DNA of 64,000 nt from Parapristionchus giblindavisi. Taxonomy: Eukaryota > Nematoda > Chromadorea > Rhabditida > Diplogasteridae. Position numbers and translations under genes: made by a program. The stretch covers positions 496,001 through 560,000 of the forward strand of contig CALSFV010000269.1 of NCBI GenBank assembly GCA_943737045.1. Reading direction: 5' to 3'. This document shows, one piece after another, positions 1-10,735 of the stretch. Position 1 is the stretch's first letter; each line of letters opens with the position of its first letter. Below the pieces are notes generated by a model. That model ran no database searches and was not told the origin of the DNA. It saw only the letters and a list, made by a program, of their open reading frames with translations.

Positions 1-95
1 CTACGCTGTAACCTCCGCCATAACGACGGAGACGCGGCGGAGGGAGTTACGGCGTAGGCACATAAGGCAAGTGTAACGATGCATAACCGAGACAG
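1..95. mobile_element. MITE fragment (TGCATCGTTACA family), cut by window edge
   Basis: The first ~95 bases hold a GC-rich palindromic stretch (CTCCGCC...GGCGGAG) ending in TGTAACGATGCATAA. The same end motif and similar interior occur in the complete element at 60750-60848, whose two ends are inverted. I read this as the right part of a related element. No coding potential is seen in 1-219. Confidence 0.5.
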
Positions 96-219
96 AACGT
101 GATCGGAACGTGTCTGGTTCCTATGCCCGATAAAAGTTACAATTCGCTAAACGAAAAGAAAGTGATTAAGCATGATTGAGGACAATCTTCTCAACACAAA
201 AAGAAATCATGAAAATTAC

Positions 220-1569
220 CTCTTGTTGAAGGGTTCGTTGTAGTAGCCCTTGGAGCTGTCGTTGTTTGACCTCGAAACTCTCATTTATGTATATTATTTA
301 AATCTTAAGTACCCACGGCGTCAAAAATTAGCTCTGCATTTCGCCCCCCCCCCCCCCTATTTTTCAGTAAGCTGTGTCCGAATTGGAAATACCTGATGAT
401 CCATAAAATTACTGTAAAAGTTAATTACTGAAAAGCATTTCCACTTGGGATTCAACACGCTAAAAAAATTACAAGGACATCTAAGCAAGCTAACTGTAAC
501 TATTGTTATGGCTTATACACTAAAAAAGCAACTGTAACGACGAGTAACCAATGATATTTGAAATTAAATTAATATTATTAATAGATGTACAAGAATAAGT
601 ATGCTTGCACTTTAAATATAATTTTTCTGAATAAATAAGTTAACTAGCAATGTGCTCTATGGTGTTTCGGCCGCTACGTACCTGTTGTAGTGGTCGTAGT
701 TGGAGCAGTCGTAGTGGTAGTTGTTGATGGGGTTGTTGTTGTTGTCGAAGTAGAAGTGGAAGTAGTCGTCGATGTGGACGTCGTCGTGGATGGCGTCGTT
801 GTTTGACCCTGAGGGATGATCTGGGCCGGATCACAACATTTATCGTCCGTAGTGCATTTCTTTGTGCCCGGACACATTGTGGCGAGACAAGGATCTGCAA
901 ATTTCCATCAATTAAGTTAATTTTTAAAAATTTACAAGTTATATGTATTTATATAGATATATATGCACTTTAATATTAACACTAGAAAATTTTAGGAAAT
1001 TGAATTAGTAATGAGCGTCGTTGCGTTTCGGCCGTTTCGTCTAATATAAATTGTTCTATTGACCGTATAAAATACACTTGTTTATTTGGTACGAGTGTAG
1101 CCAGCCAGAGCCACCATGAATTTCTACGTTTAGAGAGAGAGAGTCCACGAGAGATAGTACGTAGATCAGAGAGAGCTCGAGGAGGGAAGGGAGGGAAAAG
1201 TGGTAAGGGATTGATAGTTATTTCTCTATTTAGCAGCTAACAGCAATTGCACAAGTACATTTTATACGGACAATATCAATTGTTCTATTCATTCTATCAT
1301 AAAAATATTTTCAACGATGATCTGTTATGAGCATTAAAGAATTAAACGAGAAGAATATTTTTTGCCATAACAGTGTCGCTTGCAATGTATGGAACCAATT
1401 AATGTAAAATTTAATAATAATATTAGGAAAATTAACTGATCGTAGTGATTCGGCAACTTACCCGCAGGTACGCTACACGTCGTAGCGTCCGTTACTAGAT
1501 CGGAGTTGGGACAACAGAGACCGTTATCGAGACAAGTACGTGCAGAGGGACACATATTGGCGAGACATG
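220..1569 (-). CDS. Partial Cys/Thr-rich secreted-type protein gene (three exons seen)
   Basis: Three minus-strand exons with good splice sites share phase 1 and join in frame: 1462-1569, 682-894 and 220-270. The first two each encode a small cysteine module of pattern C-x4-C-x5-C-x5-CC (CLANMCPSARTCLDNGLCCP; CLATMCPGTKKCTTDDKCCD), followed in the second by a Thr/Ser tail (TTTPSTTTSTSTTT...). The 51-nt exon continues the Thr-rich linker. The cysteine spacing recalls lustrin/EB-type modules, but I do not assign a family firmly. The 5' end (signal peptide) was not found and the 3' end runs off the left edge. The flanks at 601-680 and 961-1040 resemble each other, ending in the same TTTCGGCCG, which suggests that the modules arose by tandem duplication. 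Confidence 0.6.
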
Positions 1570-1623
1570 CTGAAGGAGATCGATATCATTATTGTTTTGT
1601 TTTACAAAAATCCTATGTGGGCT

Positions 1624-1696
1624 CGTCTACTGATGAGGCCCAACCCACATGGGGCGGTTCCGGTGTCAAGAACCGAGGGCCGAAACATCGGACCGC
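1624..1696 (+). ncRNA. Structured motif with hammerhead-like core segments, copy 1
   Basis: A 13/12-nt hairpin pairs 1654-1666 (GCGGTTCCGGTGT) with 1685-1696 (ACATCGGACCGC), with one bulge and one G-T pair. Upstream CTGATGA (1630-1636) is followed by GGCCC, which can pair with GGGCC just before GAAA (1682-1685). A TGTC occurs at 1664-1667. These are the three conserved segments of a hammerhead ribozyme, but in the order CTGANGA, TGTC, GAAA instead of CTGANGA, GAAA, TC. The strand of any transcript is unknown. It lies upstream of the partial Cys-rich gene, antisense to it. See the second copy at 17954-18029. Confidence 0.35.
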
Positions 1697-1835
1697 GTTT
1701 GTTTTGATTATGGTCTCCTTATCATTTCTTTTTTATATTTATTCACCATCATGAACAATTTCGTCTTCCCTTTCTCCCATTACTTGGATATGGGCACTCT
1801 AATTGTAAGACAAAAAGGTAAAGGTACAATCCATT

Positions 1836-1930
1836 ATTCAAGGTACACGAAGCACAGCAGGTTACCACTGCTCGGTGATAATTCAAGGGCAATTCAGTCC
1901 GGAGGGCCCAATCTGTTCTTTGGAGCTACT
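1836..1930 (+). repeat. Diverged dispersed segment, copy 1 (NLFFG-type reading)
   Basis: This stretch is clearly related to 6648-6762 (shared ATTATTCAA, CACGAA, AATTCA, TCCGGAGGG, TCTTTGGA/TCTTCGGA). In one plus frame both copies read a similar peptide (AIQSGGPNLFFGAT here, PIHSGGNNLFFGPT there). It could be an old exon or a dispersed repeat; neither copy has a convincing full gene model. The rest of 1700-2900 shows nothing else I can support. Confidence 0.3.
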
Positions 1931-2924
1931 TTACCGTTATACGTTATGACTCGATTAGCAATTATCGTTGTTCATTTGATGTTTGCTTTTCATCACGGGA
2001 CGTCAGCGCGTTCTGACAAAATTGTCATGATTTTTTAAAGGATACATGGTTCATTGATGTTGGTTCATTGATGTTTCTAGCGATCAGTATGCTGATTCAG
2101 TAAAAAATAAATAGTGTACTGTAGGTAGAGTAACTTTTACTACCTTTATGTCTTCACAGTTTGTTCACTAAAATATTCGACGGTCTCCACCTCTAATGAA
2201 TCCTTCAAAATTCATAATACATTGCACAATTAACAATGTTAACACGAAACACATTTCAATTTCGCGATTTATTTCCGTGATAAATGAACCGCATATTTTC
2301 ACATTGACCTCATATTACCACATTCTCGCATTGTTAGAGAGCAAAAAAAACAGTGGCCGAAATGACGATCATCCCATGAGTCTACTGTATCAACTATCGC
2401 AAATGCGTTCGCCGTAAAGCTATCGCGAACTACAGGAAACTAATATTTTCATAAATATTGGTTCGTTTTCATTTCACGATGATCCTATCGCTTACAAACA
2501 ATCAGTCGCTTAATGGCATCCATCCTTCCCAATTGGTTCCGTGCTTTATACAAGTCATTAAATTGTAAACATCACTTACGATCGAGCACGGTAGAGTTAT
2601 TGCATGTCTGTGTCTCTGCAAGTGAGTACAGACAGGCGAGAGATAGAATTACCCGAATCATTGTCGAAACCTGGAAAATCTATGACAATTGATGAATCGA
2701 GAGTGGCGGATCAAAAACAAAGAGATGGTGGATGGTGGAGCATCGAGCCAGTGGTGCTTGCAAATGAGATGAGAGTGAATCGTTTTGAACACGATAAATT
2801 TTCTTCGATGGCATCTGAATACACAAAGGATGTGCATGGCTCTGCATGTTAACGGAACAAAAGATATATCTTTCCGCTTATAATACTAGATATATCGTGA
2901 TTGTAGCAAGAATCATCTGCAAAT

Positions 2925-4778
2925 ATGAACATGGTTATGAAGAATTACTTACTCTATATTTTGGTTGTTTTCATTGGATGTGAGCAGCTAACAGCTTGTA
3001 AGCACAGACTTTCGGTTCTATATTTCAATTTCGAAGTGAGAGCGCGACCTCTCTCAATTGCCTCTTTCTCTGTTCGTTAAGAACGAGAGAGCGTAGATTA
3101 AAGTAAATAAATATATATATATATTATGTGATTTATTAAATTGCAAATAATCAAACAAAAACTAGAAGTAACATTAAAGCTGGAGACCCGCGAAATTTTT
3201 CGTGAATAAACTGCGCCAAATCGTTCCCACTTATATCACTGCGCCAAGGGTTAATGAATGGTCTTCTAATTGCTTTCATATCACACATGTCACCTAAGGA
3301 TTGACCAAAATCGTATGCTTTACTACACACTTTTGAGTTGACCCCCTCTTTTCTCCACGGTTTTCGATGGTCCTTGGGTAGGACATCCCTGAGCCAGAGT
3401 AGTAAGGATGGTAGGTGAAACATCTCTCCAGGAGCTCACGTCAAAGTTCGTCGTTGAGGCTCTTCCGATAAAAATGTGGAAATCCAACTTTTTGAATTTG
3501 TGTTCCATGAGGAATTGATTTTGCTCTACAATTCCGGGACCTATTTTGCTCGTCAATAGCTTTCATTTAAGCCCTTCGGAGTCGATTTAAGTTGGCATTT
3601 GGCTGAATCACGGCCAAAAAACTGCATTTGAATGCTGGTAGATCACTAATGAAAGCCGCGCGTTGCTTTGATCTACTCGCCATTGTCAGCTAATTGACAA
3701 GATTGTACTATAATATGCTGGAGAGAATGGGCTGACGATCAATCTGACGTCGAGTCGCTCACCCAAGTTCGTTTTGTAATCGCTGCAGCCAAACCGGCGA
3801 AATTAGTCCATTCCGATGGTTGCTGGTACGGATTGACCAATGAATGCAGTTGATAGGTGAAAAAGTTCCATTTAGAGCTCTCTGGATCTCTGGCCAAGTG
3901 ATCTATGTTTCTCAAAGAATTCCTGAGAGAGTTCTCACTGGACTGAATCGACGTAGCCATCTTGTATGCCCATCCACTGGGCGGAACGTGAACTTTCTCT
4001 CATATCTACAGCATGCATCGGTCAATCCGTACCAGGAACCATCGATTGAGCCCAAAACAAAATTGGTCCCGGAACTGTGGAACAAAAACAATTCCTTATG
4101 GAACACAAAATCAAAAAGTTGGATTTTCACATTTTTATCTGAAAGTACTCGAGAAATTACACATTTCATCTGTTGAGCACTTTTTCCTAGCTCTCCTGTG
4201 AGCCGTAAAAATCGCATCGGAAGGGGCCTCAACGACGAACTTTGACGTGAGCTCCAGGAGAGATGTTTGATCTACCATCCTTACTATAATAAAATAAAAT
4301 AAATCGAAAACCGTGGAGAAAAGAGGAGGTTAACTCAAAAGTGTGTAGTGGAATCAGTCAATCAGTGATATAACTGATTCCTTGCATATAGTTATAGTTT
4401 CCATTAAGAACTGTATTGCTTTGATTTCAGTCAAAATGTTTCTTTCTATCAGATGAAACAGTTCTTACTACATACTCGTTTAAAAAGGGAAAATATTCGA
4501 AAATCTAAATTTTAAAATTTTGTCTCATATTTTACACCTTTGAAATTAGTAAATATTAATATTTTATTCAATTTCATTTGGGATTTGCTTTCATATTCAT
4601 TACATCATTCTAACAGTGATTCTTCTCTCACCGACGCGCACTTTATCCACAGGGCCTATGACCTATGAAAGAGGTAGAGATTACGAGACCATGTCATCTC
4701 CATATTATCGCACCTCGTTTCCCACCATAAAGGGCGAACAGAGGAAGACATCCATCTTCGTCTCAAACTCCGCCCATT
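2925..4778 (+). CDS. Signal-peptide exon and possible second exon (unrecognised)
   Basis: An ATG at 2925 opens 24 codons of a clear signal peptide (basic start, then YLLYILVVFIGC) and reaches a canonical donor at 2997/2998 (CTT|GTAAGC) in phase 1. The next plausible exon is 4653-4778 (acceptor TTTATCCACAG, donor GTGAGT), which accepts phase 1 and encodes a Tyr/Arg/Ser-rich segment (RGRDYETMSSPYYRT). Joined to the following exon at 4867 the frame meets a stop within two codons, giving a short secreted peptide of about 67 residues. Alternatively these exons are a 5' leader of the Ser-rich gene that follows. The pairing of the two exons across a 1.65 kb intron filled by a fold-back element is inference. 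Confidence 0.4.
3180..4400. mobile_element. Large fold-back element with nested palindrome
   Basis: The segments around 3280-3560 and 4040-4370 are inverted copies: ACACACTTTTGAGTT against AACTCAAAAGTGTGT, GGAGCTCACGTCAAAGTTCG against its complement at 4231-4258, and TCCAACTTTTTGA against TCAAAAAGTTGGA. Inside, 3817-3870 and 3990-4045 form a second inverted pair around GGTACGGATTGACC. The reading frames here are palindromic shadows and no transposase is seen. It occupies the gap between the signal-peptide exon and exon 4653. Confidence 0.6.
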
Positions 4779-5640
4779 GTGAGTACCTTCACTCAATCAC
4801 TAATTAGTATTCATTCAATCATTCATTGTATTGTACATTCTCTGTCTTGCTCTATCTCATTAATAGCATCATGAACTCATACGCTTCCTCTTCCTCCTCT
4901 TCTTCCAATAAGGTAAAACCATCATCCGTTTATCTGCATATTATGTAAGCATTTGCTTCTTTAATTTCATTTGTTTTATCAAAATATTGTTAACTTTCTC
5001 AATAAATAATAGCATCATCGAATTCGCTCTTACGATTTCAAATATTTTCAGTCCACCCGTAAATGGACCAATTGCACTTCTCGCCATTCCGTTCACAATG
5101 AAGATGCCAATCCCACTCGTTTTGGTTCTCCATCATTCTGTTCTTCTCCCATTCCTTCATCTATTCCATTACCACCACGAGAATGGATTCATGAGAAGGT
5201 TTGTTACATTTTGAATAATGTCATAGCCTTATTGTTAGTGTGGCGTTATTGCTGTTTGAAGAGACCTTAATTTCTGATCTAAAATCATGAAGTTATTAGG
5301 CAATATTGAAAAAGATTAAGAATCGAAAAGAGAAAAAGAAAGAATCGGCTTCTGTTTTTCGACAAAATTATGAAAACTGCTAATTTCGATTTTCAAGAAT
5401 GCCCTTATTATTCTATATTGAACAAGATAAACAGAGAAAGATTGAGATGAGTTCGTGACCTAGAGTCTCTACGTGTCTTTATTTCTCTGTCAGCGAGAGA
5501 ACTTTGACCTATGAAGACACAATGGTTCATCTCTATATTCAAATCAGACGCGTTAGAGTCCTTTATAAATCAAATATTGAATAACTAGAATAACTTTCTC
5601 TTTTGCAGTCTCCACTCAGCATTTTCTTTGATGTTTCTTC

Positions 5641-5673
<33 letters not shown>

Positions 5674-6035
5674 TCGATCCAATTCAAGTCTTTCTCTGAA
5701 CTCTTCATCTTCATATATTGCCTCATCTCTTCCCACTAATCTCTCGCCCATTCTTTTTAAGCTTTTCAAGCTCGCCCAGTGATCAATCACTATTTTTTCT
5801 GTATAATAATGTGGTTCCTAGAATCTTCTACCCTAATGTAGACTGTATGATATTATAACTAAATCATAACTTTGCCTGAATTGTCTAACAATCCTTTTTG
5901 TATCATATCAAATTGTATATCTTTGTTACATAGTTTCATAGATCACTTTTGATTTGTAAACAAATTTGTCGTACCTGTCCTTTTTTGTGCTTCTCCGGTG
6001 CAAAGTTATGAATATCGTCCCGTAAATAAATTATA
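4640..6035. repeat. Left arm of inverted gene duplication
   Basis: The whole stretch matches 9345-10541 in reverse complement, including exons, introns and the 3' flank (for instance GATCACTTTTGATTTGT near 5942 and CTTCTCCGGTGCAAAGTTATG near 5990). The two arms are separated by ~3.3 kb that contains one two-ShK gene. Divergence is concentrated in introns and third codon positions, so the duplication is not very recent. Confidence 0.85.
4871..5782 (+). CDS. Ser-rich 120-residue protein, gene A of inverted pair
   Basis: Exons 4871-4912 (14 codons), 5052-5198 (49 codons) and 5609-5782 (57 codons plus TGA) join in phase 0 with good splice sites (AAG|GTAAAA, TTTTCAG, AAG|GTTTGT, TTTTGCAG). The product starts MNSYASSSSSSSNKS and contains a basic segment (STRKWTNCTSRH), a Ser/Pro middle, a serine run coded by TCA/TCT codons, and a hydrophobic-basic end (ILFKLFKLAQ). 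No domain is recognised. The start was chosen because the upstream exon (4653-4778) enters this exon out of frame. Its mirror copy at 9595-10312 has exactly the same exon lengths (42, 147 and 174 nt) and many third-position differences, which argues that this frame is the translated one. Confidence 0.65.
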
Positions 6036-7527
6036 TTTTTAGTTAATCACTCCTGTATACAATCGCGTTGTATTTCAGACAGTTAGACGAGTTGGAATCG
6101 AAATACATATACCATTATATATCTTCTCGTTTTTGATCCGTATAGAGAAGATAAATATATTATTATTTAAAAAAATATGATTTAAAATATATTTTCGCAT
6201 TTCCAATTCGTTCTTATAAAAGAAAGTCATTTCATTCTGATCAGTTGAAAGGCGAGAGATCTTCGTTTGACAGTAACAATAGTGAGCAGAATTTCAACCA
6301 AAAAAATTCAGACCTAATTTTGGCGATTCGGCTCGAAACGGGCCTAAATTCAGGGCAATAGCAGATAATATAAAAAAAAGGAAGGATAAATGATAGCGCA
6401 ATAAATGTCGATATCTACAATTCTAATCATGGTTGATAGATTAAACGCGACAATAATTTTCTTACTGTAAGTAAGCAATTATTGTCCTGTAAGTAAGCAA
6501 CTCACACTTCCGATGTGTCAAATTCTAATGCAGCCCAAACTTTTCAATACCGACCTTACTTCAGACAGCTTACAATTAAATGCCTGTGACTAGATCAATA
6601 CTTACTGTAACAAAGATATTTTTCTTCATTTTCACAGAAGAAAGAACGTGCAACCCGTTATTCAAAGCACACGAAATCTTGTGGGTGATCACTATTACAA
6701 TTAGAAAAGTGACAATTCAGGGCCAATTCACTCCGGAGGGAATAATCTCTTCTTCGGACCTACTGCTTGATCTAGAAACTGTCAATTTTACCCTTTCGGG
6801 CGCATTGGTGGAGCGGAGGCGGTGAGACGGCGTCATCAGTTCAGTTCAATTATTTGTCATATCAGGCATTAATGCTCAGATGGGAATGAGTCGGCGATAT
6901 TCATCACGGGTTGCATTCCACCAGTTGACGCCAATTGCTAGCTTCAGTAAGTATAATAGCTAAAAATTATTTTAATATTTATATGCTTAGGTTAATCTAT
7001 ACATGAAACTGTCATCTACAAATTGCAAGAACTTATACAAAATATTTTTAAAACCTGTAGAACTGGAATATTTTATAGAGATTCATTTTCAGAGAGAATT
7101 GTGAATATTTGAATGTTTTGTGTGAATCTATTATTAAACATACGCTTCCTGTTATCCTTCCCATCCTTTATTTTTCTACTTTTCTCGGTCGTCGAATTGT
7201 TTGGACACCTTTACCAATTTTATTTTTATCAAGATTTCGTAGACCATGAGTCATAGTCTCCCACTTTGTTTTCCTTTTTCGTTTTGGTAAACAATAAATT
7301 TTTTTGTCAAAAGTATTATAAACACAATAAATAAAAACCGTATATTTAACATATATTCTGAATCAATTTATATTAATTTACACACATGTTAAAGATTGAT
7401 TTTAATTGATAACTAATTTTTTTATTGAGAAGCATTCAACAGTTAAGTGTAACAAAAGGATCGGGACATGAAAAAACAACCGGAAAATAAAGAAAATACC
7501 ATTCTATATTAAAAATAGACAAAATTA
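6036..7527. other. Intergenic, one diverged repeat
   Basis: AT-rich DNA between the left arm and the ShK gene. At 6648-6762 lies the second copy of the NLFFG-type segment seen at 1836, preceded by a good plus-strand acceptor (CATTTTCACAG at 6637) and closed by a TGA, so an orphan terminal exon is possible. An AATAAA on the minus strand near 7420 may serve the ShK gene ending at 7528. I see nothing else. Confidence 0.4.
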
Positions 7528-8621
7528 TTAGCAATATCCACACGTTTTCTTGCATAACATTCGCATCAATGGAGTATACGACGGTACTGAACATAGACCA
7601 TTCTTAGACAAACAGTCGGTCGTCACATCGACGCAACCTAAAAATGCTTGGCTTTATTCATATGTATTACTTTAATTAATAGAGGAGTCCCGTGAATGTT
7701 CATGCAAAACTCTACTTCTCGCATATATGTACAAGTTCCAACCGATATTTAAAAAGTTTGAGATAACACTAACAAGGAAACGTTCCCAACTTATCCTGGC
7801 CATATGAGATTGCAATAGCATGACGAGGATCAGTTTTCGATGCTGATTACGAATCCGCTATCAAAAGTTGCAAAATCGAGCTTCGAGAAAATCGAGATTG
7901 AAATTCAACTAATTGATTCGAAAATTCACATCTTATCTACCTTATCTACTAAACAACACCAGAAGTTGTTTGGATAATTGTTCATGAACTCATTAGGATA
8001 TTTTTTGTAGAAATCCACACGAATTTCCGAAGCAACTAGACGAATTTCAATATCGATTTTGTCGAAGCTCAGCTCGATTGGGCAACGCTTGAAAGCGGAT
8101 TCGGAATCAGCATCGAAAACTGATCCAAGCCATGCTATTGCCATCTCATACGGCCACGACAAGTTGGGAACGTTTCCTTGAAGATGATCAAAACGAACAA
8201 CAAAAGTAACAATGGCTTACTTGGAGATGGAATATTTGTAGTAGGAATCGGAACATTGCAGTGATTACAGGTTGCTCTACAGTACGTCTTCATCATCGTT
8301 GAATAGTCATCAAGCAGACATAGATGAGGTTTGGTCAGGCAATCAGGCGTAAGATCGACACAAGCTGAAAAATGATTCTTCTGATAATGAGAAGGAAGAG
8401 AAGGAGTAAAAAGTTTTATATTCAAATGTTGGGAAAGATAAATTTACCAACGTTCAACGTTTCAAATAACATAAACATTTCCATTTTTTTTCATTATTGC
8501 TCCTATTTTTTTTTGATATTTGAAATTACATAATAGAATATTGAAACTAACGTGTAACTGGATCCTCCGATCGAACAAATGATATAAAAAGAATAGTAAC
8601 AAAAATATTTAATACTTGCAT
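7528..8621 (-). CDS. Secreted protein with two ShK domains, paralogue 1
   Basis: Three exons in phase 1: 8552-8621 (signal peptide MQVLNIFVTILFISFVRS), 8221-8364 (first ShK domain and a Pro/Thr linker) and 7528-7637 (second ShK domain, ending CGYC then TAA). The total is 107 residues. Each ShK domain shows the six-cysteine pattern with the usual M-x(3,5)-YC/LC...TC-x2-C end (TYCRATCNHC; MLCKKTCGYC). ShK domains are secreted modules stabilised by three disulfides; in nematodes they occur in many surface and secreted proteins, and this one has no catalytic partner. Intron 2 holds a fold-back element (7773-8180). Exon lengths 70, 144 and 110 nt are identical to those of paralogue 2 at 12934-16432, which establishes the model. 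Confidence 0.92.
7773..8180. mobile_element. CAAGGRAAC fold-back element inside ShK intron
   Basis: Ends are CAAGGAAACGTTCCCAACTT and its inverse AAGTTGGGAACGTTTCCTTG. The arms (GGCCATATGAG..., CAGTTTTCGATGCTGATTAC) continue for ~190 bp each around a short centre. The same arm sequence occurs in the host element at 13566-15919. Non-autonomous, no coding sequence. Confidence 0.85.
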
Positions 8622-8727
8622 AATCGAGTGGGAGCGAGCTGAAATATGATTTGGTTCTATTTCCGAGTGAAAATCGCACCATTTATAACAAAAGATCGGA
8701 AAGTGGCTTCAGTTTGATCAGCTTTAT
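8622..8727 (-). promoter_or_regulatory. Promoter block of ShK paralogue 1
   Basis: Minus-strand TATAAAT at 8682-8688, about 60 bases before the ATG, and an upstream conserved box reading GATCGGAAAGTGGCTTCAGT on the plus strand from 8694. The same TATA-plus-box arrangement precedes paralogue 2. Conservation outside coding DNA, with matched spacing, supports a promoter role. Confidence 0.6.
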
Positions 8728-9344
8728 GAGTGTGGGATAAACTTCTTTGTTACTTTAATCTATTGAATGATAGTCACGCGTCTGTCAGTGTGACTGTTCG
8801 TAACACTTCATCTTTTTCTTATAAAGCACTTCAAAATCGTCCAGTCGCATTCGCTCCCCCCTCGCCTCAATTCGAGGTAGCGTGCCGGCAATATGGTTCC
8901 GCATTCGCATGCATTCACGAACGAAATAAAAATGATGAAAAGTCGTTCAGCACAATTTAGACGCATTTTCTTTCGTGCGTAGTCGTGCATTGTGAATTCA
9001 GGTGGATAGTGAAAGATGTATTCAAATCATTTAAATAAATCGGATTGAACTTATCTCAAAAACAGACCTAATTTCAAGCCCGTTGTTTCGTCCTGAATTC
9101 AGTTCTGAATTCAGCCCTAACTTTATTCTTCGAAATCGTATATAACTATTGTCCGTACTGTCAAATGTAAGAACTCACGCCTTTCACACTGATCAAACTG
9201 AAACGACTTCCGATCTTCAGTTTTAAATGATTCAGATGCGAAATTAAATTTTAAATCGATTCAATTGCTTTGAATTTTTTGGTATTTTGACTCATGATCT
9301 GAACTACAACACGTTTGTGTACAAGAAAGTGATTAAATAAAAAT
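8728..9344. other. Intergenic with a third copy of the promoter box
   Basis: The box is found in the opposite orientation at 9199-9227 (CTGATCAAACTGAAACGACT), and ~80 bp around it match 11090-11195 in reverse complement. No gene adjoining it on the plus strand was found. The remainder is unremarkable. Confidence 0.45.
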
Positions 9345-10541
9345 ATTATTTATTTACGGGACATTATTCATAACTTTGCACCGGAGAAGCAAAAAAACGA
9401 CGGGTACGACAAATTTGTTAACAAATCAAAAGTGATCTATGAAACTATGTAACAAAGATATACAATTTGATATGATACAACAGTGATTGTTAGACAATTC
9501 AGGCAAAGTTATGAATTAGTTAGAATATTATACAGTCTACATAGGGTACAAGATTCTATGAATCCGATTATTATACAGGAAAAATAGTGATTGATCACTG
9601 GGTGAGCTTGAAAAGCTTAGAAAGAATTGGCGAGAGATTAGAGGGAAAAGATGAGGCAATAGATGAACATGAAGAGTTCAGAGAAAGACTTGAATTCGAT
9701 CGAGATGATGATGATGATGATAAACTAGAAGATGATGAGGAAACATCGAAAAGAATGCTGAGTGGAGACTGCAAAAGATAAAGTTATTCAACAGTTGCTT
9801 TCTAGAGGACTTTAGCGCGTCTGATTTGAATATTGAGATGAACCATTGTGTCAATGCTCTCTCACTGACAGAGAAGGAGAGACACGTAGAGACTCTAGGT
9901 CACGAACTCTTCTCAATCTTTTTCTCTTAATCTTTTTCAAGTGCAAGTAGGCTTAAGGGAATTCCAAAAAAATATAACAAACCTTCTCATGGATCCATTC
10001 TCGTGGCGGTAGTGGAATAGACGAAGGAATGGGAGAAGAACAGAATGATGGAGAACCAAAACGAGAAGGATTGGAATCTTCATTGTGAACGGAATGGAGA
10101 GAGGTACAATTGGTCCATTTACGGGTGGACTGAAAATATTCGATATTCGAACACAGTATTCGAGATATTGCTATTATTTAAAGAGAAAGTTAACAATATT
10201 TGTGTAAATCAAATGAAATTAAATAAGCAAATGCTTATATAATATGCAAATAAACGATCGATGGTTTTACCTTATTGGAAGAAGAGGAAGAAGAGCTAGC
10301 GAATGAGTTCATGATGCTATTAATGAGATAGAGGAAGACAGAGAATGTACAATACAATGAATGAGTGAATGAATACTAATTAGTGATTGAGTGATGGTAC
10401 TCACAATGGGCGGAGTTTGGCACGAAGATGGATGTCTTCCTCTGTTCGCCCTTTATGGTGGGAAACGAGGTGCGATAATATGGAGATGACATGGTCTCGT
10501 AATCTCTACCTCTTCCATAGGGTAGAGGGTAATAAGCCCTG
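9345..10541. repeat. Right arm of inverted gene duplication
   Basis: Reverse-complement partner of 4640-6035. It includes the first-exon homologue at 10405-10538, which is 8 nt longer than its partner (134 versus 126 nt), so the two copies differ in frame at that exon's start. Confidence 0.85.
9595..10312 (-). CDS. Ser-rich 120-residue protein, gene B of inverted pair
   Basis: Exons 10271-10312, 9983-10129 and 9595-9768 (TGA at 9595-9597) reproduce gene A codon for codon in length. The start reads MNSFASSSSSSSNKS and the end ILSKLFKLTQ. Compared with gene A, differences such as TGC/TGT, ACT/ACC, CCC/CCT, TCA/TCG and TCC/TCG are mostly third-position, consistent with purifying selection on both copies. 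The upstream exon 10405-10538 (AYYPLPYGRGRDYETM) reads open but reaches the ATG exon out of frame, as in gene A. Function unknown. Confidence 0.65.
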
Positions 10542-10559
10542 TGGGGTTTTACTATAGTA

Positions 10560-10735
10560 TCGCGCTTGGACTGCATGATTTACTCACTTACCGTAATCAG
10601 TTACTGCAATACAGCAATCGCTTACTAGTTAGTGTAGAATCTGACCCATCACACTTCTACAGTTTGAGTTACTCATCTACCGTAATCAGGCACTCTAGAA
10701 TCTGCCCCATCACACTGCAATAGTAGTCGCAATCG
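10560..10735. repeat. Imperfect direct repeat
   Basis: Two copies of a ~90-base unit sharing TTACTCA, TACCGTAATCAG and TAGAATCTG(A/C)CCCATCACAC, one after the other. Between 10736 and 11440 the only recognised item is the promoter-like box at 11146-11175 (GATCGGAAGTCGTTTCAGTT), ~600 bases upstream of gene B and oriented toward it. Confidence 0.6.

Noticed and set aside
640..900. Arg/Gln-rich frame overlapping the Thr-rich exon
   Set aside because: Out of frame with the spliced, cysteine-containing reading of exon 682-894.
3912..4232. Overlapping ~100-codon frames on both strands
   Set aside because: Explained by the palindrome of the 3.2-4.4 kb fold-back element.
5563..5790. Minus-strand Asp/Glu-rich frame (and its partner at 9587-9781 plus)
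   Set aside because: Antisense of the Ser-rich last exons; the acidic run is the reverse of TCA/TCT serine codons.
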